From NCBI RefSeq assembly GCF_014653275.1, contig NZ_BNAL01000007.1, positions 1 to 64,000 of the forward strand: a stretch of 64,000 bases of DNA, written 5' to 3'. The notes under the pieces are model-generated. The model searched no databases and was not told the DNA's origin. It was given only the letters and a program-made list of their open reading frames with translations. The position numbers and the translations under genes are program-made. This stretch comes from Deinococcus piscis (GTDB taxonomy: Bacteria; Deinococcota; Deinococci; Deinococcales; Deinococcaceae). Below are positions 45,545-57,618 of this stretch, one piece after another (within the stretch, counting starts at the first letter, position 1; the number at the start of each line of letters is the position of its first letter).

Positions 45545-45802
45545 GTGGCGAGACGAAAAATGCCGGAACAAAACGAGAAGCGTAAGAAGGAAGACTCGGA
45601 TGTCGTGCGCGCCGAGGGCGTGGTTGAAGAGGCGCTGCCCAACACCACGTTCAAGGTGAAGCTTGACACCGGCCATGAAATCCTGGCTTACATCAGTGGC
45701 AAGATGCGGATTCACTATATTCGGATCTTGCCCGGCGACCGGGTTGTTCTGGAAATCAGCCCCTACGATACGACGCGCGGACGCATCGTCTACCGCAAGT
45801 AA
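45545..45802 (+). CDS. infA: translation initiation factor IF-1
   Basis: IF-1 binds the 30S A site during initiation. The core [20 protein letters not shown] and [19 protein letters not shown] is the OB fold. At 85 residues it has a charged N-terminal extension of about 14 residues ([14 protein letters not shown]). The GTG at 45545 follows GGAGG at a short spacing; the ATG at 45560 would give an 80-residue form without a binding site. Confidence 0.93.
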   Translation: MARRKMPEQNEKRKKEDSDVVRAEGVVEEALPNTTFKVKLDTGHEILAYISGKMRIHYIRILPGDRVVLEISPYDTTRGRIVYRK

Positions 45803-45965
45803 CCGGGGAGCTTGGGAAGTAGTGGGGCTGTGTCTCCACATTCCTACGTGAGCCACACCAACGGGAAGTACCCGCAGATTCCCAGAAGACCAGGGCCAGC
45901 AGTGGTCAGGTCAGGGGGTCGAGCGCTGCTCAGCATGAAGCAAAGGCGGCGCGAGGAGGAAGTAT

Positions 45966-46079
45966 ATGAAAGTGCGCAGTAGTGTCAAAAAAATGTGTGA
46001 CAACTGCCGAGTCATCCGCCGTCATGGCCGGGTGTTCGTCATTTGCACCAACGTCAAGCATAAGCAAAGGCAGGGCTGA
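45966..46079 (+). CDS. rpmJ: 50S ribosomal protein L36
   Basis: A 37-residue zinc-binding protein reading [19 protein letters not shown] at its start. The zinc ligands Cys11, Cys14, Cys27 and His32 are all present, so this is the C+ form. GAGGAGG lies upstream. It is 2 nt before rpsM and too short for usual ORF cut-offs. Confidence 0.97.
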   Translation: MKVRSSVKKMCDNCRVIRRHGRVFVICTNVKHKQRQG

Positions 46080-46081
46080 GT

Positions 46082-46459
46082 ATGGCGCGTATTGCTGGTG
46101 TAGACCTGCCACGCGAAAAGCGTGTTGAAATTGGCCTGACCTACATTTACGGTATTGGCCTGACCCGCAGCCGCGAGATTCTGGAGCGTACCGGCGTGAG
46201 TGCCGATACCCGCGTCAAGGATCTGAGCGAAGCCGAACAGTCCACCCTGCGTGAAGCCATCGAAAAGACCTATAAGGTCGAAGGTGACCTGCGCAGCGAA
46301 GTGGGCCAGAACATCAAGCGTCTGATGGACATCGGTGCTTACCGCGGTCTGCGTCACCGCCGTGGCCTCCCTGTCCGTGGTCAGAAGACCAAGACCAACG
46401 CCCGTACCCGCAAAGGTCCCAAGAAGACCGTTGCTGGCAAGAAAAAGGCAGCGAGGTAA
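46082..46459 (+). CDS. rpsM: 30S ribosomal protein S13
   Basis: S13 forms intersubunit bridges in the 30S head. The 125-residue protein starts [20 protein letters not shown], has the helix-two-turn-helix with [12 protein letters not shown] and [20 protein letters not shown] near the C-terminus. Confidence 0.97.
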   Translation: MARIAGVDLPREKRVEIGLTYIYGIGLTRSREILERTGVSADTRVKDLSEAEQSTLREAIEKTYKVEGDLRSEVGQNIKRLMDIGAYRGLRHRRGLPVRGQKTKTNARTRKGPKKTVAGKKKAAR

Positions 46460-46462
46460 GCC

Positions 46463-46858
46463 ATGGCGAAGACCACCAAAGGCAGAGCACCCCGCCGCAG
46501 CCGCCGCAACATTGCAGCTGGCCGCGCTTATGTGCATGCCAGCTACAACAACACCATCGTCACCATCACCGATCAAGACGGCAACTCCGTGGCTTGGTCA
46601 AGTGGCGGCACCATCGGCTATAAAGGCAGCAAGAAGGGTACGCCCTACGCTGCTCAGCTGGCCGCTGCTGACGCGGTGAAAAAAGCCCAGCAGTCTTTTG
46701 GCATGAACTCGGTTGACGTGATTGTGCGTGGCTCCGGCTCCGGCCGCGAGCAGGCCATCCGCGCCATTCAGGCCAGCGGCATCGAAGTGCGCTCCATCAT
46801 GGACGACACTCCTGTGCCTCACAACGGCTGCCGCCCCAAGAAGAAGTTCCGCGCCTAA
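46463..46858 (+). CDS. rpsK: 30S ribosomal protein S11
   Basis: S11 lies on the 30S platform near the mRNA exit. The 131-residue protein has [20 protein letters not shown] and the conserved [18 protein letters not shown] and [18 protein letters not shown] motifs. Confidence 0.97.
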   Translation: MAKTTKGRAPRRSRRNIAAGRAYVHASYNNTIVTITDQDGNSVAWSSGGTIGYKGSKKGTPYAAQLAAADAVKKAQQSFGMNSVDVIVRGSGSGREQAIRAIQASGIEVRSIMDDTPVPHNGCRPKKKFRA

Positions 46859-47032
46859 GCGCTACGCGCGCACCCACCTGCTCCGCTTCCCGCTGCGTAC
46901 GCCTTTGTAGCGCAGTTAGGCCCACCACAGGCTGAGGAAGCGGCGCTGGCGGCTTCAGAAAAAGCCTTCAGCAGCAGAGGGTCGCATTGACCAGGACACT
47001 GCCTCTGCACGTGTCCGATACCAAGGAGAAAT

Positions 47033-47653
47033 ATGGGTCGTTTTAGTGGTTCTATCGTTAAACAAAGCCGCCGTGAAGGCATCAACCTGGCGGAAACCGA
47101 AAAGGTTCAGAAGTATCTGGACCGCCGGCCTTACGCGCCTGGCCAGCACGGTCAGCGCCGTGGCCGTGGCCGTCCGAGCGACTACTCGGTGCGTCTGCGT
47201 GAAAAGCAGAAGCTGTCACGTCTGTACGGCATGAACGAGAAGCAGTTCCGTAACCTGTTCGAGGAAGCCACCCGTCAACCTGGCGTGCTGGGTACCGTGT
47301 TTCTGCAACTGCTGGAGCGCCGCTTGGACAATGTCGTGTTCCGTATGGGCTTTGCCAGCACCCGCCGTCAAGCCCGTCAGTTCGTGGGACACGGCCATAT
47401 TCTGGTCAACGGTAAAAAAGTGGACATTGCCTCCTACCGCGTCAAGATCGGTGACGAGATCACCGTGGCTGACAAGAGCCGCTCGATGGGCTTTGTTCAG
47501 GAGAACATGGAAGCCATGAAGCGCCGCCGCCCCAGCCCCTGGCTGGAAGTGAACGCTGAGACGTTCACGGGCACCTTCAACCGTCTGCCCGCCCGCGAAG
47601 ACTTGGCCCTGCCGATCAACGAAAACTTCATCATCGAGTACTACTCGCGCTAA
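47033..47653 (+). CDS. rpsD: 30S ribosomal protein S4
   Basis: S4 starts 30S assembly and helps mRNA unwinding. The 206-residue protein lacks the N-terminal Cys zinc site (zinc-free form), has [20 protein letters not shown] and the S4 RNA-binding domain [20 protein letters not shown] followed by [15 protein letters not shown]. It is separated from rpsK by 174 bp; an AAGGAG site precedes the ATG. Confidence 0.97.
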   Translation: MGRFSGSIVKQSRREGINLAETEKVQKYLDRRPYAPGQHGQRRGRGRPSDYSVRLREKQKLSRLYGMNEKQFRNLFEEATRQPGVLGTVFLQLLERRLDNVVFRMGFASTRRQARQFVGHGHILVNGKKVDIASYRVKIGDEITVADKSRSMGFVQENMEAMKRRRPSPWLEVNAETFTGTFNRLPAREDLALPINENFIIEYYSR

Positions 47654-47666
47654 CCCTGGAGGTCCC

Positions 47667-48650
47667 ATGGATCAGAAGCGCCCTCAACTCAAAGCCCGCG
47701 TCGAAGGAAACTATGGCGAGTTCGTGCTCGAACCACTCAAGCGTGGTTACGGGGTCACCATCGGCAACCCTATTCGGCGCATTCTGATGTCCTCGATTCA
47801 GGGTACAGCCGTCACCAGTGTTTACATTGAGGACGTGCTGCACGAGTTCTCAACCATTCCTGGCGTCAAAGAAGACGTGATCCGTCTGATTTTGAACCTC
47901 AAGGAACTGGTGGTGAAGTTTCATGCCCCCGGCCCTAAAACCCTGACGCTCCGTGCTCAGGGCCAAGGAGTTATTCGGGCCTCGGATTTCGAAGTGCCCA
48001 GTGACGCCGAAATCGTCAACCCCGATCTGGAAATTGCTAACCTGGCCGATGGCGGTCAGCTGGTAATGGAAGTGCGCGTGGAAGAAGGCGAAGGCTACGT
48101 GCCTGCCGACAAGCACGCCACCAAAGACCGGATCAACTCCATTCCGGTGGACGCGATGTTCAACCCGGTTCGCCGCGTGGCCTACCATGTGGAGAATACC
48201 CGTGTAGGTCGCCAGACCGACCTGGATAAGCTGATTCTGCGCATCTGGACAGATGGCAGCGCTAGCCCCCAGGATGTGTTGGATCAGGCCATTGATATTC
48301 TGCGTGAAGAGCTGCTGGTCTTCGGTTCTGTCGAGGAACTGGAAGACAGTGAAGGCGGCACCGTGGACTACATGACCGCCGAGTCAGTGGAACCTGAAGC
48401 TGAAGTGGCGCTGGACAGTGCCGCTCCTGCCGAGGAAAGTGCCAGCAGCGGTGAGCCCAGTGTCAGCCTGGAAGGGCTGGGTCTGACCACCCGCGTGCTG
48501 CACTCGCTGAAAGAAGAAGGCATTGACAGTGTTGATGCCCTGTGTGCACTGAGTGACCGTGACCTGAAAAAGGTGCCCGGTATCGGTGAACGCAGCCTAG
48601 ACGAAATCAAGCAGCAGCTGGCCCAGTTCGGCAAAGCCCTGCGTGACTAA
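47667..48650 (+). CDS. rpoA: RNA polymerase alpha subunit
   Basis: The 327-residue protein has the N-terminal dimerisation and assembly domain (EPLKRGYGVTIGNPIRRILM near residues 24-43, and GEGYVPADKH), an acidic Ala/Glu/Ser linker at about 233-265, and the C-terminal DNA- and activator-binding domain with TTRVLHSLKEEGIDSVDAL and KVPGIGERSLDEIKQQL. GGAGG precedes the ATG. It sits between rpsD and rplQ as in most bacteria. Confidence 0.98.
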   Translation: MDQKRPQLKARVEGNYGEFVLEPLKRGYGVTIGNPIRRILMSSIQGTAVTSVYIEDVLHEFSTIPGVKEDVIRLILNLKELVVKFHAPGPKTLTLRAQGQGVIRASDFEVPSDAEIVNPDLEIANLADGGQLVMEVRVEEGEGYVPADKHATKDRINSIPVDAMFNPVRRVAYHVENTRVGRQTDLDKLILRIWTDGSASPQDVLDQAIDILREELLVFGSVEELEDSEGGTVDYMTAESVEPEAEVALDSAAPAEESASSGEPSVSLEGLGLTTRVLHSLKEEGIDSVDALCALSDRDLKKVPGIGERSLDEIKQQLAQFGKALRD

Positions 48651-48721
48651 AATTCCGCTCCCTGGGAGATAAGGTGCTTGCGCCTTTTCCCGAAACCCCT
48701 CACCTATAAAGGAGAACTGCT

Positions 48722-49072
48722 ATGCGTCACGGAAGAGCTGGCCGCAAGCTGAACCGCAACAGCAGCGCCCGCACCGCCTTGGCCCGTGCCCAGGCGACTG
48801 CGCTGCTGCGTGAAGGCCGCATTCAAACCACCCTGACCAAGGCCAAAGAACTGCGCCCTTACGTCGAGAAGCTGATTACCACTGCCAAGGGCGGCGATCT
48901 GCACGCCCGCCGTCTGGTGGCCCAGGACATTCACGACAAAGAAGTCGTGAGCAAGGTCATGGAAGAAATCGCTCCTCGCTATGCTGAGCGCAGCGGTGGT
49001 TACACCCGCATCCTGAAGACTGGCGTTCGCCGCGGCGACGCCACCACCATGGCCCTGATCGAACTGGTCTGA
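48722..49072 (+). CDS. rplQ: 50S ribosomal protein L17
   Basis: L17 lies near the tunnel exit. The 116-residue protein starts [20 protein letters not shown], with [20 protein letters not shown] and the [25 protein letters not shown] end (quoted in part). AAGGAG precedes the ATG. It closes the alpha cluster before a terminator. Confidence 0.97.
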   Translation: MRHGRAGRKLNRNSSARTALARAQATALLREGRIQTTLTKAKELRPYVEKLITTAKGGDLHARRLVAQDIHDKEVVSKVMEEIAPRYAERSGGYTRILKTGVRRGDATTMALIELV

Positions 49073-49091
49073 GCCTGAATCCCAAGCAAGG

Positions 49092-49118
49092 AAGCTGACC
49101 TTCGGGTCGGCTTTTTTG
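49092..49118 (+). terminator. terminator after rplQ
   Basis: AAGCTGACC, TTCG tetraloop, GGTCGGCTT with T run. Confidence 0.88.
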
Positions 49119-49159
49119 TTGCTATCGCCACTCCTCTCGCCTGCCTCTATATCAGGCAC

Positions 49160-49188
49160 AAAAAAAGGCCTGCGCGGTATGGCAGGCC
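49160..49188 (-). terminator. terminator after trxA
   Basis: On the minus strand GGCCTGC, 8-nt loop, GCAGGCC followed by seven T. Confidence 0.88.
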
Positions 49189-49202
49189 CAGGGAAAAGTC
49201 GC

Positions 49203-49532
49203 TTAGTTGGCAGCGGATTCAAGGTGCTTGTTCAGCAGGTTTTCAAAAGCCCGCTTGGGTGCAGCCCCGACCATTTGCTCGATGGGCTCGCCGTCCTTGA
49301 ACAGAATCAAGGTGGGGATGCTCATCACGCGGAACTGGCCAGCCGTGGTGGGGTTTTCGTCCACATTGACCTTGCCAATTTTGACCTTGCCGTCATAGTC
49401 GCCCGCCAGTTCTTCGAGAACAGGTCCGATAATGCGGCAGGGGCCACACCAGGGGGCCCAGAAATCCACCAGCGTCAGCCCGCTGCCCAGTTCATCCTTG
49501 AAGTTGCCGTCTGTCAGTTCAACAGGTTTCAT
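49203..49532 (-). CDS. trxA: thioredoxin
   Basis: A 109-residue cytoplasmic disulfide reductase. The active site is WAPWCGPCR with Cys29 and Cys32; the cis-proline loop VMSIPTLILF follows near residue 73. The ATG at 49532 lies 7 nt after a TATACT box on the minus strand, so the message is leaderless; a longer upstream frame has no support. It converges on rplQ and diverges from the DUF309 gene. Confidence 0.97.
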   Translation of the reverse strand: MKPVELTDGNFKDELGSGLTLVDFWAPWCGPCRIIGPVLEELAGDYDGKVKIGKVNVDENPTTAGQFRVMSIPTLILFKDGEPIEQMVGAAPKRAFENLLNKHLESAAN

Positions 49533-49650
49533 GCCCGTCAGTATAGGTCCTATGTGCCTGCTGACCGGGAGCCTGCTTGCCTTCTGAGCGAACCTGAAAG
49601 CTTGGCTAATGGCCAGTCGCCTGGGGCAGGGCATCTGATATGACAGAAGT

Positions 49651-50046
49651 ATGAATCCGAGTGAAGCTGCTTTTCCCGCGAGCTGGCAGGCTGGAGCGCA
49701 GCTGTTTGCCGCTGGGCACTGGTGGGAAGCCCACGAGGCTTGGGAACCGGAGTGGTTGGCGGCGACTGGAGAGCGTCGCTGCGCCCTACAAGCCCTAATT
49801 CTGCTTGCTGCGGCCCTGCACAAGCGCTGGCGAATGGGGAGCCTGACTGAGCGTAATTTTGCCAAGGCGCAGGTCTATTTGCGGGGGTTGCCGCCCGGAG
49901 TGTTTGGCGTGGACTGGGCACGGCTGGAGCAGGAGGTGGCAGCCTGCTTGCGGAGCGATGCCCCTGTGCCTTTCGGGCTTCCACTGTTGCCAGTGTGGCT
50001 AGACGGGAGGCCGTCCGCTTCAGCACTGCCGCGTTCAGATGAATGA
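49651..50046 (+). CDS. DUF309 domain protein
   Basis: A 131-residue protein with the hallmark FAAGHWWEAHEAWEPEW near residue 18 and the following LQALILLAAALHKRWRM helix of the DUF309 family, whose function is unknown. The last 20 residues are not conserved in character. Directly upstream is a TATGAC-like -10 and no ribosome binding site. It ends 36 bp before the NYN gene and may be co-transcribed, although that gene has its own -10. Confidence 0.85.
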   Translation: MNPSEAAFPASWQAGAQLFAAGHWWEAHEAWEPEWLAATGERRCALQALILLAAALHKRWRMGSLTERNFAKAQVYLRGLPPGVFGVDWARLEQEVAACLRSDAPVPFGLPLLPVWLDGRPSASALPRSDE

Positions 50047-50082
50047 GTGCCCGGTACAATAGGGAAGAGAAGAGGTTTAGAG

Positions 50083-50716
<634 letters not shown>

Positions 50717-50727
<11 letters not shown>

Positions 50728-51748
50728 GGCTCCGGCTCCTTACCCCCTGCCGATGGCGCTGGATGCGATGGGCGGCGACTACGGCGTAGAGCCCAACGTG
50801 GCTGGAGCTGTGGCGGCGGCCCGCGCTGGCGTGCCGGTGTTGCTGGTTGGACGGGAACCACACATTCACGCCGAGCTTGCCAAGCATGCTGGGAGCAGCA
50901 GTCTGCCGCTGCGTGTGGTGGACACGCCTGACGTGATCGGCATGGACGAACATGCAAGGGATGTGCGCTCGCGCCGCGAGGCAAGTATCAATGTCTGCAC
51001 CCGCCTGGTCAAAGAAGGCCGGGCAGCGGCGGCAGTCACGATGGGACACAGTGGCGCGGCAATGGCCTCGGCGCTGCTGACCCTGGGACGGCTGGGTGGG
51101 GTCGAGCGGCCAGCCATGTTGACCCACCTGCCAGCCAAGAACGGCTTCGTGACGTTGTTGGATGTCGGGGCCAACGCCGATGTGAAGCCGGTCTATCTGG
51201 CCCAGTGGGCGCTGTTGGCGACGGTGTATCTGCAAGTGGTCGAAGACCGCCGTGACCCTACTGTGGGTCTGCTGAGTATTGGGGAAGAGGACCACAAGGG
51301 CAGTCAGTTGGTGCTTGACGCCCACGCCCTGCTGCGGGAACTTCAGGGCAAGGGTGTGAACTTCTACGGCAATGTAGAAGGCCGGGATATCTTCCAGGGC
51401 ACCACCGATATTGTTGTGACCGATGGCTTTACTGGCAACGTGGTTCTCAAGCTGGCTGAGGGCGAAGCCAAGGTGTTGCTGGGCTGGGTCAAAGAAGCGC
51501 TCGGCAGCAGCCTCAAAGCCAAAGCTGGCGGGCTGCTGGCTCGCGGCGCGCTGAAGGGACTGGCCGAGCGGCTGAACCCCAGCACTTATGGAGCCAGTTT
51601 GCTCCTGGGGGTCGGCGGCCTGACCTTTATCGGTCACGGGTCGTCGGACGAGCAAGCAGTCAAGAACTCGCTCCTGCGGGCTGCCCGTGCCCACGAATCG
51701 GACTTGATGGGCCTGCTCACAGCGGCCATGTCGGCCCGACAGGACTGA
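50717..51748 (+). CDS. plsX: phosphate acyltransferase PlsX
   Basis: PlsX converts acyl-ACP to acyl-phosphate for phospholipid synthesis. The 343-residue protein has MALDAMGGDYGVEPNVAGAV near the start, the conserved GHSGAAMASALLTLGRL segment, LLDVGANADVKP, and the FYGNVEGRDIF and VVTDGFTGNVVLKLAEG motifs. The ATG at 50717 is chosen from homology; the open frame upstream overlaps the NYN gene. fabD/fabH, common neighbours, are not nearby. Confidence 0.95.
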
Positions 51749-51842
51749 GCCCAGGCCCTATTGCTCAAACGTTGGCTCACAAGCCGTCCTGTCTTTTTGG
51801 TGAACAGAGCCAGTAAGAATGGGGATAGGATGAAGAATGGAG

Positions 51843-51874
51843 TGGTGTCCCCTGCTTTCCTAGGGGTCACACCA
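51843..51874. repeat. inverted repeat between plsX and ftsH
   Basis: GGTGTCCCCT and AGGGGTCACACC form an imperfect hairpin with a 7-nt loop between the two convergent genes; no T run follows. Confidence 0.4.
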
Positions 51875-51888
51875 TTCTGAGAACGGTT

Positions 51889-53841
<1,953 letters not shown>

Positions 53842-53847
53842 GGGGCC

Positions 53848-53853
53848 AATCTA
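53848..53853 (-). promoter_or_regulatory. ftsH -10 box at the repeat edge
   Basis: TAGATT on the minus strand, 6 nt before the ATG. The TAG comes from the CTAG end of the element. Confidence 0.45.
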
Positions 53854-53981
53854 GAGCAGTTCTCCGAATTACGCTATGCGGAGAACCCCACTCCACATAG
53901 CTCCATTCTCCGTCCTGCTCTTTGTTTTGTACTCGCTCTGCTCGCCAAAAAGACATAACGTCTTTTTGTCAAATGCTCTAG
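53851..53981. mobile_element. 131-bp small repeat element with terminal inverted repeats
   Basis: The ends are perfect 8-bp inverted repeats, CTAGAGCA (53851) and TGCTCTAG (53974-53981). Inside are two hairpins: GTTCTCCG/CGGAGAAC near the left end and AAAAAGAC/GTCTTTTT near the right. It is non-coding. This fits the small hairpin-rich repeats (SNR/MITE type) scattered through Deinococcus genomes. It starts 10 bp upstream of the ftsH ATG and contributes to its -10 box. Confidence 0.6.
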
Positions 53982-54105
53982 AGCATGGGCCATGTTCTCA
54001 ATGTTGCCTGTGGTGGGCCGGTGCTGTGCGTGCGGTGGCTGCTGAGCATGTGCCCCTGAATGGGGGTAAGTGTAGCCCGCTCCACGTAGCCGCTATGCTG
54101 AAAGC

Positions 54106-54612
54106 ATGTCTAGGCCTTTTTTGCTGCTGATGCTGGCCCTTGGGCTGGGAACCGGCCTCAGCTCCTGTACCGTCCAAACCGAGCGCCCCAACCTGGGCCT
54201 GAATGCGTCTCAGCGTAATCTGCTGGTCGGCATCACGCCTGACCGTGGAGAAGGAGCCAGCTACCGCCAGGGTGAGGAGGTTCGCCTGCGCGTTGCTGTG
54301 CGTGAACCTGGCTACCTGACCTTGGTGGCCCGTCAGCCGGACGGCAGCGCTCAGGTGCTGGTGCGTGACGCCTATGTGGAGCGCGGAACCACCATCTTCC
54401 CGCGTGCAGATGACCGCGTCACCTACAACGTGCAAGCGCCGAACGGTCTTCAAGTGGTCCGGGCCATCTTTACCCGGGCGCGTCCTGCCGGTGACTTGGC
54501 GGTCAGTGGTGTCTATGACCAGAACCGCTGGAACGCCGTGGGCTACAGCGACGCCTCGCTGGTGCAGGCGGACCGCGACGTGCAGGAGACCTACTTTTAC
54601 ATCACCCGCTGA
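54106..54612 (+). CDS. DUF4384 lipoprotein
   Basis: A 168-residue exported protein. A typical lipoprotein signal LLLMLALGLGTGLSSC places the lipidated Cys at residue 21. The mature part contains a DUF4384-like beta domain: YRQGEEVRLRVAVREPGYLTL and VARQPDGSAQVLV, i.e. the common pattern of surface or S-layer-associated proteins in Deinococcus. TATGCT ends 6 nt before the ATG (leaderless). Function unknown. Confidence 0.82.
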   Translation: MSRPFLLLMLALGLGTGLSSCTVQTERPNLGLNASQRNLLVGITPDRGEGASYRQGEEVRLRVAVREPGYLTLVARQPDGSAQVLVRDAYVERGTTIFPRADDRVTYNVQAPNGLQVVRAIFTRARPAGDLAVSGVYDQNRWNAVGYSDASLVQADRDVQETYFYITR

Positions 54613-54659
54613 GGTCTGCTCCGCAGGGGCAGTGGCCCCCGGCAAGCTACCCTGAGCCC

Positions 54660-55070
54660 ATGACCGAACTTCCGATGACTCCCGGCAGCAGCCCACTCAC
54701 TTTTGAGGAGGCCCGCCGCCGGGTGGACGCTTTTATCTCGCAATTTGAAGAAGGCTACTTCCCGCCGCTGCTGATGCAGGCTCGCCTCACCGAGGAAGTG
54801 GGCGAAATTGCCCGCGTGATTGCCCACCAGAACGGCAAGACGCCCAAGCCCGGTGAGGACGTGGGCGACCTAGAGATGGAGTTGGCCGACTTGCTGTTCG
54901 TGATGCTGTGCCTGGCAAACGAACGTGGCCTGAGCTTGGAGCGCGGCTTTGAGCGGATGATGGCCAAAGTTGAGGGCCGTGATGCTGACCGCTGGACACG
55001 CAAGGTTGCAGCTTCCCAGAGACTGCCTGCCGATGGCGTGCCTGCAGATAGCTTGACTACAGATAGCTGA
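54660..55070 (+). CDS. MazG-like nucleotide pyrophosphohydrolase
   Basis: A 136-residue all-alpha NTP pyrophosphatase. The metal-binding motif is RLTEEVGEIARVI near residues 42-54 (EExxE) with the partner MELADLLFVMLCLANE near residues 77-92 (ExxD). Single-domain relatives hydrolyse canonical or damaged nucleotides. TACCCT ends 6 nt before the ATG. The 3' end overlaps the convergent tsaB by 14 bp. The C-terminal tail is Asp/Thr/Ala-rich. Confidence 0.88.
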   Translation: MTELPMTPGSSPLTFEEARRRVDAFISQFEEGYFPPLLMQARLTEEVGEIARVIAHQNGKTPKPGEDVGDLEMELADLLFVMLCLANERGLSLERGFERMMAKVEGRDADRWTRKVAASQRLPADGVPADSLTTDS

Positions 55071-55608
55071 GATGCAGTTGCGGCTGTGCTCTTCCCAGCG
55101 TCTGGGCGGCGCGGATCAGGCTTAGGCCGCTTGGAGTGGTCTCTTGCCGCAGCTCGGCCCCCTGTTGCTGGGCCAAAGCCACAAAGTCGGCCTGTGCGTA
55201 TTTCGCGGGAGCCTGGAGTTCGGCGACGCCGCTTGCTTCTACCCGGTACAGTGCGCCGTAAACATTGTCCTTGCGGGCGTCCAGCGCGGGAGCCTGTGTT
55301 CCTGGCTGCTCCGACAGCAGGGCGCAGAGCGTTGAGACACCCGTCAGCTCTGCCGACCACACCCGCGCCAGCGCCAGGGCGTAGCTGGCTCCAATCCGCA
55401 CGCCGGTATATGACCCGGGCCCCATACCGATCACGATCCGGTCTGCCCGTAGCTCCAGCCCCGCGTCTTGGAATAGGGCTTCCACTCCACTCGGCAGGCG
55501 CTCGGCGTGGGCCCGTTCAATACGCTCTGCGCTTTCTAGCTCGCCGCCTGGCCAGTGCAGGGCCAGGGTGAGATAGGGCGTGGAGGTGTCTAGCGCCAGA
55601 GTGATCAC
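55057..55608 (-). CDS. tsaB: tRNA threonylcarbamoyladenosine biosynthesis protein TsaB
   Basis: TsaB partners TsaD in the t6A37 modification of tRNA. The 183-residue protein has the ASKHA N-terminal LALDTSTPYLTLAL and the GMGPGSYTGVRIG motif near residue 62. It is shorter than the E. coli protein at the C-terminus. The start is a GTG at 55608, 7 nt after a TACACT box on the minus strand, so it appears leaderless with a non-ATG start. Confidence 0.93.
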   Translation of the reverse strand: MITLALDTSTPYLTLALHWPGGELESAERIERAHAERLPSGVEALFQDAGLELRADRIVIGMGPGSYTGVRIGASYALALARVWSAELTGVSTLCALLSEQPGTQAPALDARKDNVYGALYRVEASGVAELQAPAKYAQADFVALAQQQGAELRQETTPSGLSLIRAAQTLGRAQPQLHLSYL

Positions 55609-55794
55609 GCAGGCCAGTGTAGCTGCCCCATCGGCGGCATGCTGCGCTGAGCTGGCAGTGCGGGCCTGTTGTCACTGCCGCAGGAACCGGGGGTGCTGAG
55701 CATGCATTTGAGCCCCATTTGCACTCATTCTGGGCCGTTTTTGTGGTCTGCGCTGTGGGGGCGGTGAGGGCAGAGGTGCTATGGTGAGCGCACT

Positions 55795-56937
55795 ATGACC
55801 CAGAATCAAGACATTGCCAAGGGGCTCGAAGGAGTTCGCTTCACGGAGAGCAAGCTGACGTTCATCAACGGTCAGGAAGGCATCCTGACCCACCTGGGGA
55901 TTCCCATTCAGGAATGGGCCGAAAGCAGCACCTTCGAGGAGTTAAGCCTGGCATTGCTGCTCGGACGCCTGCCGAACGCTCAGGAGCTGGCCGAGTTCGA
56001 CGCTGAGCTCAAGGCCAACCGCGAAATCCCTGCTCAGCTGCAAGATATGATTCGCGGCATGCCGCAGGGTGCCGTACCCATGCAAGCACTGCGTACGGCG
56101 GTGTCGTACCTCGGCCTGCTGGACGCCCAGTCCGAAGACATCACCCCGGAAGCCCGCCGCGCCATCTCGGTACGCCTGATTGCCCAGATGTCCACCATTA
56201 TCGCCGCGATTCAGCGTGCCCAAAGTGGCAAGGACATTGTGGCTCCCCGCGCTGACCTGACCCACGCTGGCAACTTCCTGTACATGCTCAACGGCACTGA
56301 GCCGACCACCGAGCAGGCCCGTCTGTTCGATATTGCCCTGATTCTGCACGTGGACCACGGCATGAACGCCAGCACCTTTACTGCCATTGCCACTTCCAGC
56401 ACCCTCAGCGACATGTACTCGGCCATGACCAGCGCCATCGGTGCGCTCAAGGGGCCGCTGCACGGCGGGGCCAACGAGCAAGTGATGGTGATGCTGGATG
56501 AAGTAGGAAGCCCCGAAAAGGCCGCCGACTACATCAACCAGAAACTGGACAACAAGGAAAAGATCATGGGCGTGGGGCACCGCGTCTACAAGAACTTTGA
56601 TCCCCGCTCCCGCGTGCTGCGCGACTACGCCGCACTGGTGGCCGACAAAGAGGGCAAGAGCACCTACTACCAGATCCTGGAACAGATCGAAAAAACTGTG
56701 GTGGAGCGGCTCGGTGACCGGGGCATCTACCCCAACGTGGACTTTTACTCCGGTACGGTGTACACCGACCTGGGCATTCAGAAAGAGTACTTCACCCCGA
56801 TTTTTGCGCTGGCCCGCATCAGTGGCTGGTGCGCTTCGGTGATTGAGTACACTGCCGACAACCGTTTGCTGCGCCCCAGCTCGGTCTATACCGGCGAGTC
56901 GGACGCCCACTACGTGCCTATGCAGGACCGTCAGTAA
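55795..56937 (+). CDS. gltA: citrate synthase
   Basis: Citrate synthase condenses oxaloacetate and acetyl-CoA. The 380-residue protein is of the shorter type II-like class found in Gram-positive and Thermus groups. Catalytic histidines are in LILHVDHGMNAS (His near 185-188) and GVGHRVYKNFDPR (near 260), and the catalytic Asp in NVDFYSGTVY near residue 317. A TATGGT -10 lies 9 nt before the ATG. A long symmetrical terminator follows. With ppc in the window it links anaplerosis to the TCA cycle. Confidence 0.96.
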   Translation: MTQNQDIAKGLEGVRFTESKLTFINGQEGILTHLGIPIQEWAESSTFEELSLALLLGRLPNAQELAEFDAELKANREIPAQLQDMIRGMPQGAVPMQALRTAVSYLGLLDAQSEDITPEARRAISVRLIAQMSTIIAAIQRAQSGKDIVAPRADLTHAGNFLYMLNGTEPTTEQARLFDIALILHVDHGMNASTFTAIATSSTLSDMYSAMTSAIGALKGPLHGGANEQVMVMLDEVGSPEKAADYINQKLDNKEKIMGVGHRVYKNFDPRSRVLRDYAALVADKEGKSTYYQILEQIEKTVVERLGDRGIYPNVDFYSGTVYTDLGIQKEYFTPIFALARISGWCASVIEYTADNRLLRPSSVYTGESDAHYVPMQDRQ

Positions 56938-56990
56938 AGCGGGACTGTCAGTAAAGTTGGTCAAGCGGGATTCCTTTCCTGCTGACCTGC

Positions 56991-57033
56991 CAAGAAAAGC
57001 AGCCAGAGCATTTGGCCCTGGCTGCTTTTCTTG
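56991..57033. terminator. bidirectional terminator after gltA
   Basis: A 16-bp perfect stem, CAAGAAAAGCAGCCAG with CTGGCTGCTTTTCTTG, 11-nt loop. It serves gltA (+) and the convergent gene at 57072 (-). Confidence 0.85.
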
Positions 57034-57071
57034 GAGCCATACCTGGGGCATGGTCTCAGGCTGGCTAGACT

Positions 57072-57548
57072 TTAAGCCGTCATGGCTCCCGCGCTGTTGA
57101 CTGCGCTTTCCAGGCTGTTGAATATTTCTGCTTCAAAACGGTGCAGGTGGGTGGCCAGCCGCTGAGCTTCATCTGGTCCGGTGCTGCTCAGCCACACCAC
57201 CGTGCGCCCCACAATGGCAAAGGTGGCGGGCATGTCCTCGTCTCCGGATTCCTCCTCGACGGGGTCCAGCACCAGCATTCCGAAATCCAGGGTCTGATTC
57301 ATCAGGTTCAGGCCCATCAGCGAGTCGGGCAGCGAATCTTCTTCTACGAAAATGTCCAGCGGCATGTTGGCCCGTACCAGCACCTCGCCTTCGCCGCCCC
57401 GTGCCACGTCCAGCACGATGCGGTGGTCACCGACTTCAACCAGGGCTCCCTCCTCCAGCCAGTCTGCGTGCAGCCCCAACTGACGCAGCGCCGTAACCAG
57501 ATGTTCGGTGAGCGGGCTGGAAGCGTGGGCGGCAGGGTGAAGCGTCAT
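57072..57548 (-). CDS. hypothetical protein, possible YbjN/CesT-like fold
   Basis: A 158-residue acidic protein. The alternation of strands (HRIVLDVARGGEGEVLVRAN), an NLMNQTLDFGMLVLDP helix-strand unit and a C-terminal helix EAQRLATHLHRFEAEIFNSL are reminiscent of YbjN-type or secretion-chaperone-like proteins, but this is only a fold guess. The ATG at 57548 is 7 nt after TATACT on the minus strand. No conserved catalytic residues are visible. Confidence 0.6.
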   Translation of the reverse strand: MTLHPAAHASSPLTEHLVTALRQLGLHADWLEEGALVEVGDHRIVLDVARGGEGEVLVRANMPLDIFVEEDSLPDSLMGLNLMNQTLDFGMLVLDPVEEESGDEDMPATFAIVGRTVVWLSSTGPDEAQRLATHLHRFEAEIFNSLESAVNSAGAMTA

Positions 57549-57618
57549 GTGGGGGAGTATATCGGTTGCCCTGAGCGCTGACCGTAAGCCTGTCCAGGCC
57601 ACGCCGGTCCAGGACTGC